Assembly (NCBI RefSeq): GCF_947507565.1
Contig: NC_089175.1
Coordinates: forward strand, 6,809,733-6,873,732
DNA from: Oscarella lobularis
Lineage: Eukaryota; Porifera; Homoscleromorpha; Homosclerophorida; Oscarellidae
Direction: 5' to 3'
DNA: 64,000 nucleotides
The position numbers and the translations under genes were made by a program. This document shows, piece by piece, positions 11,678 through 22,444 of this stretch (position 1 is its first letter; the number at the start of each line of letters is the position of its first letter). Under the pieces are notes generated by a model. The model was not told the DNA's origin and searched no databases. It saw only the letters and a program-made list of their open reading frames with translations.

Positions 11678-13045
11678 TTACATTTTCAAACATTCAACTG
11701 AGTTCCATGCACCGTGTCCCCCCACTACAATCAATTGATTGTCTTTTGTTGTACATGCACCATGTAACCATCGTCCCTTATTCATTGATGGGAATGGAAG
11801 CCATTTCCCAGACAATTCATCATACATTTCAACACATTTGCTATATTCTCCTCCTGTTGCGACGAGTTTCCCATTCCACGATGACAATTGACACAATTCC
11901 TTTGTAGTTGGTTTGATATCAATCCACTGTTGTTTCTCCATTGAGAAACATTCAACTGAATTCCCCGCCCGTCTCCCTCCTCCAACAAATATTTTATCAT
12001 CAATCACAGCCAATGAACACTCTTCCCGTTCATTCTTCATTTTCTTTATTGGTTCCCATTCTCCCTTATTAATATCAAAACAATCAACTCGATCACTCCC
12101 TATTGGATACCCTATCCCTCCCACAAGATAAATGTTCCCATTGTGTCCAATTGCTGATCTCCCAAGGAGTTTATATTCATCTGGTATTTTAGTTAATAAT
12201 TTCAATTCTCTCGTTTCAATTTTCCATTCATAAATACTTAAGCATCGACCCCTGTCATTGATATCCATGACATATCCTTTCCCTTCACATTCAAAGACAC
12301 TCCTTATGTATTTAATCCCCGGCAAATGATGCTCCTCTCCCTCCCACGCTCCCTTCTTAAACTGAAACATTCTATCCCCATAACCAACATATAGCATTCC
12401 ATTGATTTCAGCCACACATCCATATGGCACACAACCAATGGGCATGTGTGGTATGTTTGTCTCCCATTTGAGACTAGGACTTCCCATTGAAAACTAAATG
12501 TATTTATTTACAAATACAAATTTGATTTCCTTTTTAGACACGCCTACCTTTTTTCTCAGTCCGATAATCGTCACCCTCTCCTTGTTTTTCTCTTGTCGCT
12601 CTTTCTTCAATTCGTTTTCCTTTTCGTCATTTTTTTGTTTTTCTAATTTAATTCTCTTTTTAATTCTCTGATCTCCTTTTTTTCACCTTGAATAAAATGT
12701 ATATAATTGATTTCAATTTATCTCAATTTTACCTTGAACCTTGCGTTTTTGTTCGCGTTTCTCTTCTTCTCCCAGTAGTTTTCTTGCAACGTGTTCCTGT
12801 CCTTTGGTTTCCTTCAAAACGTTCAAAAATCGATCAAATGAATCGGGTCCTTTTCTTGGTAAAATCGAAACGAGAAGCGTTCGCGATCTCTTCTCGTCGT
12901 CAATCGAATCAAGAGAGAGCCTCTCATATTCTGGAATTGTTATAAGTTCGACTTCGAGAAGACGATCAATCAGAGAAAGAGGAATGAGAATTTGGACGAG
13001 AGCCGAAAGAATGGGATGCACACACGCTTTCCATCTTTGATCCAT
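11678..13045 (-). CDS. CARD-Kelch protein 4
   Basis: Exons 12733-13045, 12548-12642 and 11678-12493 give 407 aa. The start is the MDQRW methionine at 13045; the longer frame upstream is not conserved in paralogues. The CARD is a third subtype (PLSLIDRLLEVELI, ILPRKGPDSFDRF), closest to proteins 6 and 7. A lysine/glutamate-rich linker ends IIGLRKK. Kelch loops after GG are IGYPIG, RRAG, EY and HGAW. The segment KWLPFPSMNKGRWL is shared with protein 2 and not with 1, 3 or 5, which suggests gene conversion. The poly(A) signal is at 11655-11660. No exact CRE octamer was found upstream. The gene looks intact. Confidence 0.86.
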
Positions 13046-13290
13046 TTCAAAGAGAGTAAAAGCAAAAACAAAGCAAGATTTCAAGCGATGAGAACAAAAC
13101 TTAAAGGTTCGGGGGAACTTTTGGGGACTCGTAATGACGTAATGAGTAGTCACGAATAGCAAAGCAAACGCTAATATAGTCCGGGGTACTAACGTCACAT
13201 GATAAAGGATAGTAGGCGTGGTCATCAGCAGAGTTATACATTACGTAATCAGAATAATCACATATATTTTTACAAAAATGTTTTATTATT

Positions 13291-13796
13291 TTAGACAGGC
13301 GTTCCTTCTTTAGGTATTTTTCGCAATTTCTTTCTTTCGGCAGCTTTGTGGGCGTCTCCGCCTTTCGCCGGTAACAGAGACGGTATAGGGTTATTGATAT
13401 ATTCGATTATTGCCATTGGGGCTTGATCGCCTTTTCGATTGGGTATGCGTAGTACTCGCGTATAGCCCCCTGGTCGAGATTCATATCTTTCTGTCAGTGG
13501 ACCGAAGAGTTTGTCCACTAGGGAATCATTCTAAAAATTATTTTAATTAGTTAATTTTTATAGGGAATCATGATTTTTCCGTACCCTGATCCACCAATTG
13601 GCGTCCATGCGAGCTTTCCAATTCCCGCGTTTTCCCAACGAAATCATCTAATGATTACGTCAGAATTCGTTTCCGGGCGACGTAAAACGTCTTACCCAGT
13701 CTCCGACTTTTTTCATTGCTTTGGCGCGCGAAACGGTTGTCTGTATGCGTTCGTGCTCCACTAGAGACGCCGTCAGATTCTTCAGCATCGCTATTC
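13291..13796 (-). pseudogene. mrpl17 (bL17m) 3' fragment, 5' end lost
   Basis: Exons 13696-~13796, 13585-13647 and 13291-13530 read in one frame. They give ...AMLKNLTASLVEHERIQTT, a middle exon GKRGNWKARMDANWW, then DKLFGPLTERYESRPGGYTR and APMAIIEY to a stop. This is the conserved core of mitochondrial ribosomal protein L17. The expected start exon (the region before AMLKN) is missing: at ~13796 the sequence switches to the RRP1 remnant. No disabling change is seen in the remaining part. I infer a truncated duplicate, with a complete gene elsewhere. Confidence 0.75.
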
Positions 13797-14542
13797 TGTT
13801 CTTGGCACGTGTTAATGTGTCAGCTGCTACAGTGAACAAATTCTCAGCTATTAATTAATTATCAATTATTAATTATATATTAAATTCTGAAGTATTACGA
13901 TTGGAAATTCGCAGCTAACACATAAATAGGATAAAGAAGAACATTAAATAAATCACAAGTGAACTAGAAATCGAAATCTCAAATTTTCAATATCAAAAGA
14001 ATAAAGAATGTTTTACTTTTGAATCAGCTACGCTTAGTAGTTCCCCTAGAAATTTGTCAGCAATGTGCAAAGAAATTCCCAATGAAACCTCAAGGAAAAA
14101 ATTAAATAGTTATTTATTTATTTTTTAATTTCTGTTTACAAATTGAGCTTTGACATTGAGTGGAAAATCAGAGAGAAAAGTTGCAAAAGAATCACATAAC
14201 CTATAACCCAAACATTATTATTAATTAATTAATTAAGAAATTATAGATTATGTAGTGTTGCCCTTGATCCCATTCATATTTCTTAAGAAAGCAAAACGAT
14301 TCTCTCAAGAAAATAGAAATGAGCAAAATTCAAATTCTCAAAAACTGAACAAACCTTTTTTAAAAAATTAGACCATGTAAAATTTGTCGATTCGAAGACG
14401 ATCAATTCCCGTCCATTCTCCTCATAAAAAAAGTTTTGATAAATTGAAAACCTGAAAAAGGAAGTCAAACGATTTTTTCATCGTCTAATGCACTCTTCTC
14501 ACTCTTTTCACTATCGTGGAAACTGTAGATGAGATTAGCGAG
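13797..14542 (-). pseudogene. Truncated RRP1 copy R4
   Basis: Begins inside the exon-10 equivalent (TGTTCTTGGCACGTGT on the plus strand), lacks the exon-9 block, then continues through exons 8 to 3 to the shared breakpoint. It is joined to the mrpl17 fragment on one side and to module sequence on the other. Non-functional. Confidence 0.72.
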
Positions 14543-14795
14543 AGAAATCTGCTGTTTTCGCCATCGTCTACACGGAGTGAAGGTGATATTCGATTATAGC
14601 AACTCGCATTCGCGGTGTTGAGTCAAAGCGCAGCGTCAACTGTGGAGAAAGGGCGGGAGAAAGAGATTTGGAAGCATTCAATCCGGGGCTTTTCGCGCGC
14701 TGACGTTTTTTCAGCTGCGAATCGCTAGAAGGTAAATGCACTCTTCTGAGCCTACTTCTGTGTTCCAGAACGGATTTTAAAGCTTCTTCTGGTAT
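14543..14795 (+). pseudogene. Intergenic module M4b, partial
   Basis: First block and intron-like segment of the module, cut at about 14795 (CTTCTGGTAT), where kinesin sequence begins abruptly. Confidence 0.5.
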
Positions 14796-15537
14796 CAATA
14801 TCGATATCAATATCGTCTAACTCCGAAACCGAATGTTTGCTCAAATTTTCGACGTAAGGTCCGGTCTCAGGATGTTCACGCACTAAAATTAAATTGAATT
14901 AACGATTGAATAAATTTTTTATGTATGTACCTCTCAAATTGTGTTTATCTTTTTGACTTTTCAATTCCATCAAATCTCTCACCTTTTCGTTATAAATTTC
15001 CAAATAGCTCACTTCCGCTTTGAACGTTTCTTGCGCATGCGCGCTCGCGCTCTTTTCGTTGCCAAAGAGACCCTCGGATATACGCGGAATGAGTCCCGGA
15101 TTTCCGTCTTCCCATCCCATCATGGAATAAGTTTTTCCGGAGCCCGTTTGCCCGTAGGCAAACACGCACGTGTTGTAGCCGCTCAATGCGCACTCCAAAA
15201 CGATTTTGCCAAGGTCTCCAAAGACCTTACACAAGAAATATTATTATTATAATTTATTTATTCGAATTACCTTCTCTTGCGAAGCGTAGTGCCGATCTCT
15301 CTTTTCGAATGACCAATACTAAACTCGAACGTTAAAATGACGATGAGTCGATTGGTTTTGGAGAACCGAATAGTCGAACGTGAATTTCTTCGTCGATTCC
15401 GCTTCGTTTGGCTTCAATAATTCCGTCTGACGGCCTTTCATTCGAATTACGCACTTCGATTGACGATGCACTTCTCGTTCGTTGAACGGACGCACTCGCA
15501 CCGCCACTCGAACGGCAGCCGAAGACGAAGACGACAT
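14796..15537 (-). pseudogene. Kinesin-3 type motor domain, N-terminal fragment
   Basis: Four exons (15367-15537, 15271-15318, 14931-15225 and ~14796-14882) read in frame from MSSSSSAAVRVAVRVRPFNE. They include YWSFEKRDRHYASQEK, the P-loop GQTGSGKTYSMMG, LEIYNEKVRDL and REHPETGPYVENLS. The spacing and these motifs match kinesin-3 motors (KIF16B/KIF13/KIF1 group). The reading frame is clean, but switch I/II and the rest of the motor are absent because the sequence breaks into module M4b at about 14795. It is therefore a 5' gene fragment, not a working motor. An in-frame ATG at 15636 also exists, but kinesins normally start close to the VRVAVRVRP strand. Confidence 0.82.
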
Positions 15538-15645
15538 CGTGTAGTACACAGACAGACACACCCCTCTCTGCGAAGCTCTAGCGCGCGCGATGCGTTTGTC
15601 CAAGGGCGGGAGGACAGGAACTATATAATTTTCCATTAATCTTTG

Positions 15646-15699
15646 TGCGACGCGTTCTTGACCTACTTTAAAAATCGATTAATTAAACGAGTCGGATTC
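15646..15699 (-). pseudogene. CARD-exon relic
   Basis: About 54 bp (TGTGCGACGCGTTCTTGACC ... AAAAATCGATTAA ... AACGAGTCGG) align with the CARD exon of gene 6 near 49085-49150, covering the helix before and after the TEGQEHVA motif, with gaps. It abuts the kinesin fragment. This is a by-eye match and short. Confidence 0.45.
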
Positions 15700-15706
15700 G
15701 AATCAC

Positions 15707-16110
15707 AAAAGTGAGATCAATACAAAATCCGGGTTGCATACATACGGGTCCCGTGAAACTCACTACGAAGGCATCGACGGCTCAGATCAGTTGGAATGAA
15801 GGTAAGAGACGCGTTCGGGTGCTGTATCAATCGCGCGATGGTGTTTGGGGCCCCCTATGTCAGCGAGTAAGCGATCTTCGTGTTTTCGAAGGTCGTACGA
15901 CTTCGAAAATGTTTTTTTTCGGTGAGCTATACATGTTTGGTAGGGTTGAGGGTGGTAGCAAGCCCTTTTTGGGTTCCTGTGCAGTCGCAAGCACAGTGTT
16001 TCATCAATGGATCTCTTTTTAGGTTATTATACGTCAGAAGATCGCCAGTGGAAATGAAACGGCGAGAACGAGTGAACTCAAGTGACTTATCGAATGTCAG
16101 TTTACGTTTT
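15707..16110. repeat. Q block, copy 1
   Basis: First of four copies of a ~400 bp block (others near 18826-19175, 23941-24330 and 30150-30560). It starts with TCCGGGTTGC...ACGGGTCCCGT, has a splice-donor-like GAAGgtaagagacgcg, and ends near GGTTATTATACGT. The frames are short and differ between copies, so I do not call it coding. It may be a duplicated first exon plus intron. Confidence 0.55.
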
Positions 16111-16345
16111 ATGAATAAAATGAAGATTTGGATATTTATTCATTTGCTTGTATGGTGTTAGGTTTCAATATGTTAGAGGTGAAGAAGGTGGATTGAGAAT
16201 ATGTGAGTTCGTTCTCTGTTCGTCTCAATGAGCCGATTCGAAGAGTCGTCCTTTTGTTAATTAATCAATTTGTGTTGCACGTAAATGCATCGATTAATTA
16301 AGGAGCTAATAAAAAATCCGTGGCCGTTTTCGAAAATAAAAGGGT

Positions 16346-17684
16346 TTATCGAATAACGCCCGGATAAACTGTAATTATACCCTCGTCCGCCATTTTCTGG
16401 CGTGTATCTGCCTCCGATTTCATATTATGAGCTGACTCTGGCTTGGCCCCGGGTTTCCTAATACTGCGAGATTCTTCAACAGAGTAATAGTGTTTGTATT
16501 CGCCCGCCTTATTCTGACCAAACCCAAACACGTTCACCTATAAATTCGAAAATAATAATATGTGACATTCCCTGTGACGTGTATTACCTTATTGCAAACG
16601 TGAACGGCAAAAGATAGAATCGTCATTCCGGTTGTTAACCGCCTCTGTTTTCCCTCCGTCCACTGCATCCACTTCTCCTTCGTCTGTCGATACAAGTCCG
16701 GATGAATGAGATAGACCTACGTGTAAGAATAGAATATAGCAGCGTTTGAGATAAATAAATAATATATATAGTGTTAGTGCCGTACGTCCGATTGGTTTAC
16801 GGAAAGACGCGACTGCGCAAGTCGAGCGAAATTCACTTCTCGGCGCGACGTGGGAATAATGAGAATTTTGTTCGGTCGAATATAGGCTTTTGTGATGCTA
16901 CCGTACAGCGACTGAAACGTTGTCTTCGTGCCAACGTCCTTTTCGTATCCCTTCGTTGGAGCGACGTTCATTCTATAGATAATGTTTGTTTGTTCTTTGG
17001 GGGGAGAGAGAGATGTACTAATAGACTATCACTTGCCTAATAATGACGTCGTGGCTATCGATTAAAGAACCGTAATTGGATCCAATCATGTTATCCGAGC
17101 TTCCGACGACGGCGCAAGAAATCTTTCCCTTCTCCTTTCGCCATCGACCGAAAATGTCCTCGCTCGAAATCACTTTGAACGTTTCTTGAGATGTCTGATG
17201 AAATTGCGCGTCAGAGAACTTGCCGTCAATATGATTAGCCTAACATTTTATTACAATAAGTCGCGCTTTATTTATGGTGTCCCGTATAAAGCCTAGAATA
17301 TATATTTACCCGTAGGACGTCAATAGTTTCTTTTGATACGAGCGGATCGCCGCGCGACCAAATCGCCTTCAACGATTCGTCGAATCGATCGCAGAACCAT
17401 TTAGAACGTGTCGCTATTACGTACACCTACACAATTTAGAGTTTCACGAAGAAAGGGCGTGGCCACGTAACGCAAATCGCAGTTCCACGCTCACCGCAGT
17501 AAAGAGACGGCTGCTCGCTTGTCGACGACTGATTTGTCGATTGTGGCGGCGGCGGCGACGGCCGTTCCTCTTTCGTATAACGAAACGTGGGTTTATTTCG
17601 TCGTCGTGAGCCTATGTACATGGCATTGAGGAAGGCAACAGCGAGACAAAATGAGAAGAGCAGCAAAACGTGATAGATTCTCAT
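16346..17684 (-). CDS. GT29 sialyltransferase, copy 1
   Basis: Exons run from a start at 17684: exon 1 to ~17495, then 17310-17426, 17037-17239, 16786-16972, 16588-16716 and 16346-16537. The N-terminus MRIYHVLLLFSFCLAVAFLN is a type II signal anchor, followed by a Pro/Ser stem. Sialylmotif L is CAVVGSSDNMIGSNYG...DSHDV, followed by MNVAPTKGYEKDVGTKTT. Motif S spans TTGMTILSFAVHVCNK and VFGFG, motif III is HYY, and motif VS is the His/Glu pair in SAHNMKSEA. These mark a Golgi enzyme that transfers sialic acid from CMP-sialic acid to glycans. Exon 3 uses a GC donor. Exons 1 and 2 do not join in frame with the donor at 17494; a weaker donor about 23 bp further would restore frame (346 aa). It is either intact with that donor or recently broken. 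Confidence 0.8.
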
Positions 17685-17741
17685 GACAGGACTCTGGTTA
17701 TTTTAGCAACCGTTCCTCGTACCAGAGATTAAGAGGCGTTA

Positions 17742-17822
17742 AGTAGTCAGGTGACCTGACCCTTCACGTGACCCGAGGAGAAGTCACCCGGGTCACGTGA
17801 AGGGTCAGGTCACCTGACTACT
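17742..17822. repeat. Perfect 34 bp inverted repeat with 13 bp loop
   Basis: Arms 17742-17775 and 17789-17822 are exact reverse complements, separated by 13 bp. Each arm contains CACGTG and a CAGGTGACCTG palindrome. A further GTACCAG match flanks both arms, imperfectly. It lies 58 bp upstream of the sialyltransferase copy 1 ATG. It could be a small foldback element or a promoter cruciform. No paralogous empty site was clear. Confidence 0.8.
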
Positions 17823-17979
17823 CTGCTGGTACCACTGCAGAACTTAGCGCGCGCGCCCGCGAAAGACCTGTGACACTCTTGTGTACTAAGGATCAATTAC
17901 AGTATAAATGTGCAATGGCTTCCCCCTAGATACTGTTGCAGGAATAATAATATTGCTAAAATAAATTCATTTTTATAGC

Positions 17980-18790
17980 TCTCAATTGCGCAATCAATTT
18001 CTCCCACATGCGACGTGAAATAAAAATAATTACACCAACTTTATTAGTAAATAATTTTAACGATGATTCTAATGACGGCGTAGTCTCGACGTAAATGACG
18101 TAAGCACGATCATTTGAGAAATTCCTCCAAGTGAATCCTCATTGTCAAAGCAGAAATGATGAGACCGAACGTCGTCAAAGATATATTGATATAGACGCTT
18201 CATATTAATCTATTAATGTAAATAAAATAAATACAAGTAAATACGTTATTAATATTTCATCTGCACGGGTACGTAAGAAATTGCAATTTCGTCGAAAAGG
18301 TTTCATTCTACCTTGATCTCGCGATGCAAGATCGCCTTTGGAACAGGAAAAAATCCCCTCGCCGTTTTCTTCGCTTCGATGTGATCGCGGTTCGTCCGTG
18401 AAGCTTCCGTATTTCGCCCGTGAAGTCTGTTCGCCCGTACCCTTCTTAGGTGGCTCGGAAACCCGCAAGCACATCGCAGATGCTGGAAAGGTCTCGATAG
18501 AGCTGGAATGTTTGTCTGATCACGTGACTCAAAGTCGCGCGCTAGGCAGCTACAGAAAGGCTTCTGTTTTCGACATCGTCCACGCTTAGTGCTGCACTGG
18601 CTTGCTCAGTAAAGGTGTTTAGATTCGTCTCGTTTTCGTCATAGCGAAGTGCTTTTGGACGATGGGAGGTTTTCGTAGTTTTGCGATTTAGGAAGCTTTC
18701 TTGTCCAGGCGGGCAAGACGAGGGTATGATAGTAAGTTCTAGAGATCGAATAAAGTTTTTTCAGGCAGGAAAACGAGCAGTTTAGGAGTT
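17980..18790. repeat. P block, copy 1 (promoter-like duplicated DNA)
   Basis: About 800 bp shared with 22445-23240, ~29590-30120 and, more diverged, 34040-34960. Its 3' half (GTCACGTGACTC...CTGTTTTCGACATCGT...TTGCTCAGTAAAGG) is also related to block 1 of the CARD-Kelch intergenic modules. No conserved frame. The reading frames on both strands change between copies. Confidence 0.5.
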
Positions 18791-18825
18791 GGAGATTGGT
18801 TTTTAGTTAAAGTTCGCGCGCTTCG

Positions 18826-19175
18826 ATAGATCCGGGTTGGGTCCTATACGGGTCCCGTCAGACTCAGTCGACGACAAACTACTGGTAAACATGGCGAAAC
18901 GAAAGCATCGAGGGCTCAGATCAGTTTGAATGAAGGTAAGAGACGCGTTCGGGTGCTGTATGAATTGCGCGATGGTGTTTTGGGGGCCCCGATGTCAGCG
19001 AGTAAGGATCCTCTTTGCGATGGTCGTGTTTTCGAAGGTCGTACGACTTCGAAAAGAGTTTTTTCGGCGAACTATACATGTTTTGTAAGGTTTAGGGTGG
19101 TCGCAAGCCCATTTTGGGTTCCTGTGCAGTCGTAAGCACGGCGTTTCATCAATGGACCTCTTTTTAGGTTATTAT
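18826..19175. repeat. Q block, copy 2
   Basis: Follows P copy 1. Starts TCCGGGTTGGGTCC..ACGGGTCCCGTCAG and ends near GGTTATTATACGT. It is the undisturbed empty site for the element inserted in copy 3. Confidence 0.55.
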
Positions 19176-19678
19176 ACGTTATATCGTAGATCTTGACTTC
19201 AAAACTCGTCGAAGACAGAAAACAAAAGTATGAAACCTTTCTACCTTGATGACGCGATTCTTTTGACTCGCTTGTGCTGTTTTCTAGACGCGCAAAGTTC
19301 GACAAACACGCTCCTCACCTGACGCTGGAAGGAAGTCCGAATGAAGCTCTTCTTCACGTGGCATAAACCGCGCGCGCTATGCATCAAAAACAGCTACCAA
19401 AAAGCTACGCTTTTCTCCATCGCCCAAGCTGAGTTCGGCACTCACTCGCTCCTTGAAGGCGTTACTCGAACAGCTTGACTCGTATTCGGGACGAATTCGT
19501 TTTCTGTTCGTCTCAACGAGCCGATTCGAAGGTAAACAGACAAGTCGTCCTTTTGGTAGCTAATAATTAATTTTTGCACGTAAGTGCATTGATTAATTAG
19601 AGGTCGTAAGAGCTAAAGAGCGATAAAACCCTGTGCAAATCCATTTTCGCACAATCAAAATATTCGCAAAAAAGCGTT
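19176..19678. other. No gene seen; diverged P-like sequence
   Basis: Between Q copy 2 and sialyltransferase copy 2. Around 19380-19470 there is a weak match to the P block (CTTTTCTCCATCGCCCAAGC ... TCACTCGCTCCTTGAAGG). Nothing coding is recognised. Confidence 0.35.
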
Positions 19679-21238
19679 TTATCGAATAACGCCCGGATAA
19701 ACTAATATTAAACCCTCGTCCGCCAATTTCTGTCGTAAATCTGCCTCCAATTTCATATCATGAGCTGACCCTGGCTTGGCCCCGGGTTTTCTAATACTGC
19801 TAGATTCTTTATTAGAGTAATAGTGTTTGTATTCGCCAGCCTTATTCAGACCAAACCCAAACACGTTCACCTACACGTTCCAAAATAATACCATATAGCT
19901 TTTATATGACATTCCCTGTGACGTGTATACTTCATTGCAAACGTGAACGGCAAATATTAGAACCGTTATTCCGGATGATAACCGCTTCTGTGATGTCTTC
20001 AACCACTGCAACCACTTGTGCTTCGTATCTCGATACAAGTCCGGATGAATGAGATAAACCTATGAAGGAATAGAATAGCAGCGTTTGAGAATATATATAT
20101 ATATATATAGTGTTATGGCCGATTCACACTAGCGACGCAACGTAACGTAAGAAATCTTCTCTTGATTGGACGCTTGCCTTCTTGCTGACCATATATGGAA
20201 GTTACGTTACGTCGCCAGTGTGAATCGGCCTTTTAGTGTTGTACCTCCGATTGGTTTACGGAAAAAAGCGACGGCGAAAGTCGAGCGAAATCTAGTGCCG
20301 CGCGCGACGCGGGAATAATGAGAATTTTGTTCGGGCTAATATAGGCTTTTTTGATGCCAATGTAAAGCGTCTGAAACGTTGTCTTCGTGCCAACGTCCTT
20401 TTCGTATCCTTTCGTTGGAATGACATTCATTCTATAGATAATGTTTGTTTGTTTGTTAGTTTTTTTTGGGGGGGGATAGACTATCGCTTGCCTGATAACG
20501 ACGTCATGGCTATCGATTAGAGAACCGTAATTGGATCCAATCATGTTATCCGAGCTGCCTACGACGGCGCAAGAAATCTTTCCCTTCTCCTTTCTCCATC
20601 GACTGAAAATGTCCTCGCTCGAAATCACTTTGAACGTTTCTTCAGATGTCTGATGAAATTGCTCGTCGGAGAACTTGCGGTCAATACGAGAAGCCTACGC
20701 ACTGCCTTATTGAATTACATGTAAATAGCTCGCGCCTTATTCGTGGTGTCTCGGATAATCGAGAGACCCGGAAGACGCTAAAACATACTTTACCCGTATG
20801 GCGTCAATAGTTTCTTTTGATACGAGCGGATCGCCGCGCGACCAAATCGCTTTCAACGATTTGTCGAATCGATCGCAAAACCATTTGGAACGAGTCGCTA
20901 TTACGCCTACACAATGTCTTCGTAAGCCCTTCTCCTCTCCGATCCCGGATGTCCCAGGGAGGAGAAGAATATTAAGATATTAAGAATCAATTACGACAAG
21001 AAACATTTTGCAGGCAACACAGGCCCTTCCGGGATCGGAGGAGAAGGGACGCAAATCGCAGTTTATTCTCACCGCAGGAAGGAGACGATGATTCGTTTGT
21101 CAACGGTGGCGGCGACAACTGTCGTTTCTCTTTGGGAAAACAAGACGTTGGTATAATTCGTCGTCGTGAGCCGACGCGACAAATGAAGACGACAGTGAGA
21201 CTAAATGGAAGGAGCAGCAGTAAAAGAAAGATTCTCAT
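19679..21238 (-). CDS. GT29 sialyltransferase, copy 2
   Basis: Exons 21073-21238, 20794-20906, 20492-20694, 20245-20431, 19931-20059 and 19679-19870 sum to 329 codons in one frame. The start is the MRIF methionine, which opens a signal anchor (MRIFLLLLLLPFSLTVVFIC). Sialylmotif L (CAVVGSSDNMIGSNYG, SLIDSHDVV) lies at ~133-160. MNVIPTKGYEKDVGTKTT follows across a GC-AG intron. Motif S sits near 245-272, HYY near 282, and the VS pair in SAHDMKLEAD near 303. Family knowledge: GT29 uses CMP-sialic acid in the Golgi lumen; the linkage cannot be told from sequence alone. This is the cleanest of three tandem copies, and its fourth intron carries a small DNA element absent from copy 1. Confidence 0.87.
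20115..20233. mobile_element. 119 bp MITE in sialyltransferase intron
   Basis: Near-perfect terminal inverted repeats (GGCCGATTCACACT ... AGTGTGAATCGGCC, extending through GCGACG and AACGTAACGTAA) flanked by TAGTGTT on both sides (20108-20114 and 20234-20240). Sialyltransferase copy 1 has the single TAGTGTT at the matching place, giving the empty site. A 7-8 bp target duplication suggests a hAT-like or related non-autonomous family. Confidence 0.88.
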
Positions 21239-21388
21239 GGCGCAGGACGTTAGCGGACGTGCCAGCGGACGTACAGTTGTATGAAGGATATATGTATAGC
21301 CCCGAGCAAGCATACCTGGCGCGCGTCTGCGAAGACCTGTCTAATAAGTAGAGATGTGTATCTCCCCTTCTAATGCACATTCAAAAAA

Positions 21389-22238
21389 TTCGCTAAAGCG
21401 TTTATCAAATAACGCCGGGAGAAACTGTAATTACCCCTCTTTCGCCAATTTCTGGCGTAAATCTGCCTCCCATGTAAATTATGAGCTTCTCCTGGCTTTG
21501 ATTTCATTTTCCCCAAAGACAAGATTGTCTTTCATAGGGTAATAGTGTGCGTATGCGCCCTTCTTATTGGTACCAAACCCCAAAACGTCCACCTATATAT
21601 TAGAGCATTCGAAAATAGAAACAGTTATAGATAATGTTCCTATGAACGAGTACCTTGTTTGTGCCAACGTTCTTTTCGTATCCCTTCGTCGGAGCGATAT
21701 TCATTCTATAGATAATGTCTTATTTTTTTTGGGAGGGGGAGGGGGACTATCCCTTGCCTAATTACGACGTAATTGGATCCAATAAGGTTATCGCCGACAA
21801 GCAGGAAATCTCCCCCTTCTCTTTTCTCCATTGATCGAAAATGTCGTCGCTCGAAATCGCTTTGAACGTGTCTTGGCACGTCTGATGAAATTACGCGTCG
21901 GTGAACTTGGGGCCAACATGAGTAGCCTATACTTATCGACTTAATTAAGCCACGCCTTTTCATGGTGTCTCGGATAAAACTATATGTCTCACCCGTATGA
22001 CGTCGATAGTTTCTTTCGATACGAGAGGATCGCCGCGCGACCAAATCGCCTTCAACGATTCGTCGTATCGATCGCAGAACCATTTGGGACGAGTCGCTAT
22101 TACGCCTACACAATCTCGATTTACAGTCACGAGAGGGGGCGTGGCCACGTAACGCTGTGTTGTCGGCCTATGTACATGGTATGGAGGAAGACAACAGCAA
22201 GACAAAATAAGAAGAGCAGTAGATTCTCATGGCAGGGC
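21389..22238 (-). pseudogene. GT29 sialyltransferase, copy 3 (broken)
   Basis: Matches of exon 1 (start near 22238, hitting a stop after ~20 codons), exon 2 (~21990-22106), exon 3 (~21757-21930), a shortened exon 4 (about 21640-21712, MNIAPTKGYEK) and exon 6 (about 21400-21594, with GFG, HYY and an in-frame stop). Exon 5, with most of sialylmotif S, is missing. Clearly a decayed third copy. Confidence 0.8.
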
Positions 22239-22444
22239 GCAGGCTGTTATTTAGCAACGCTCATGCGCATATAGGCTTTTATCACTGGAGCAAACCTAGC
22301 GCGCGCGCGCGAAAGACCTGTGTAGACTCCTGTGTACTAAAGGATGAATTATAGTACAGTATTAATTAATATGCAATGACTGCCCCTAAATAATAATATT
22401 GCTCTTAACTTGTGGTTAAATTCATTTTTTCAAATGAGTTATTT

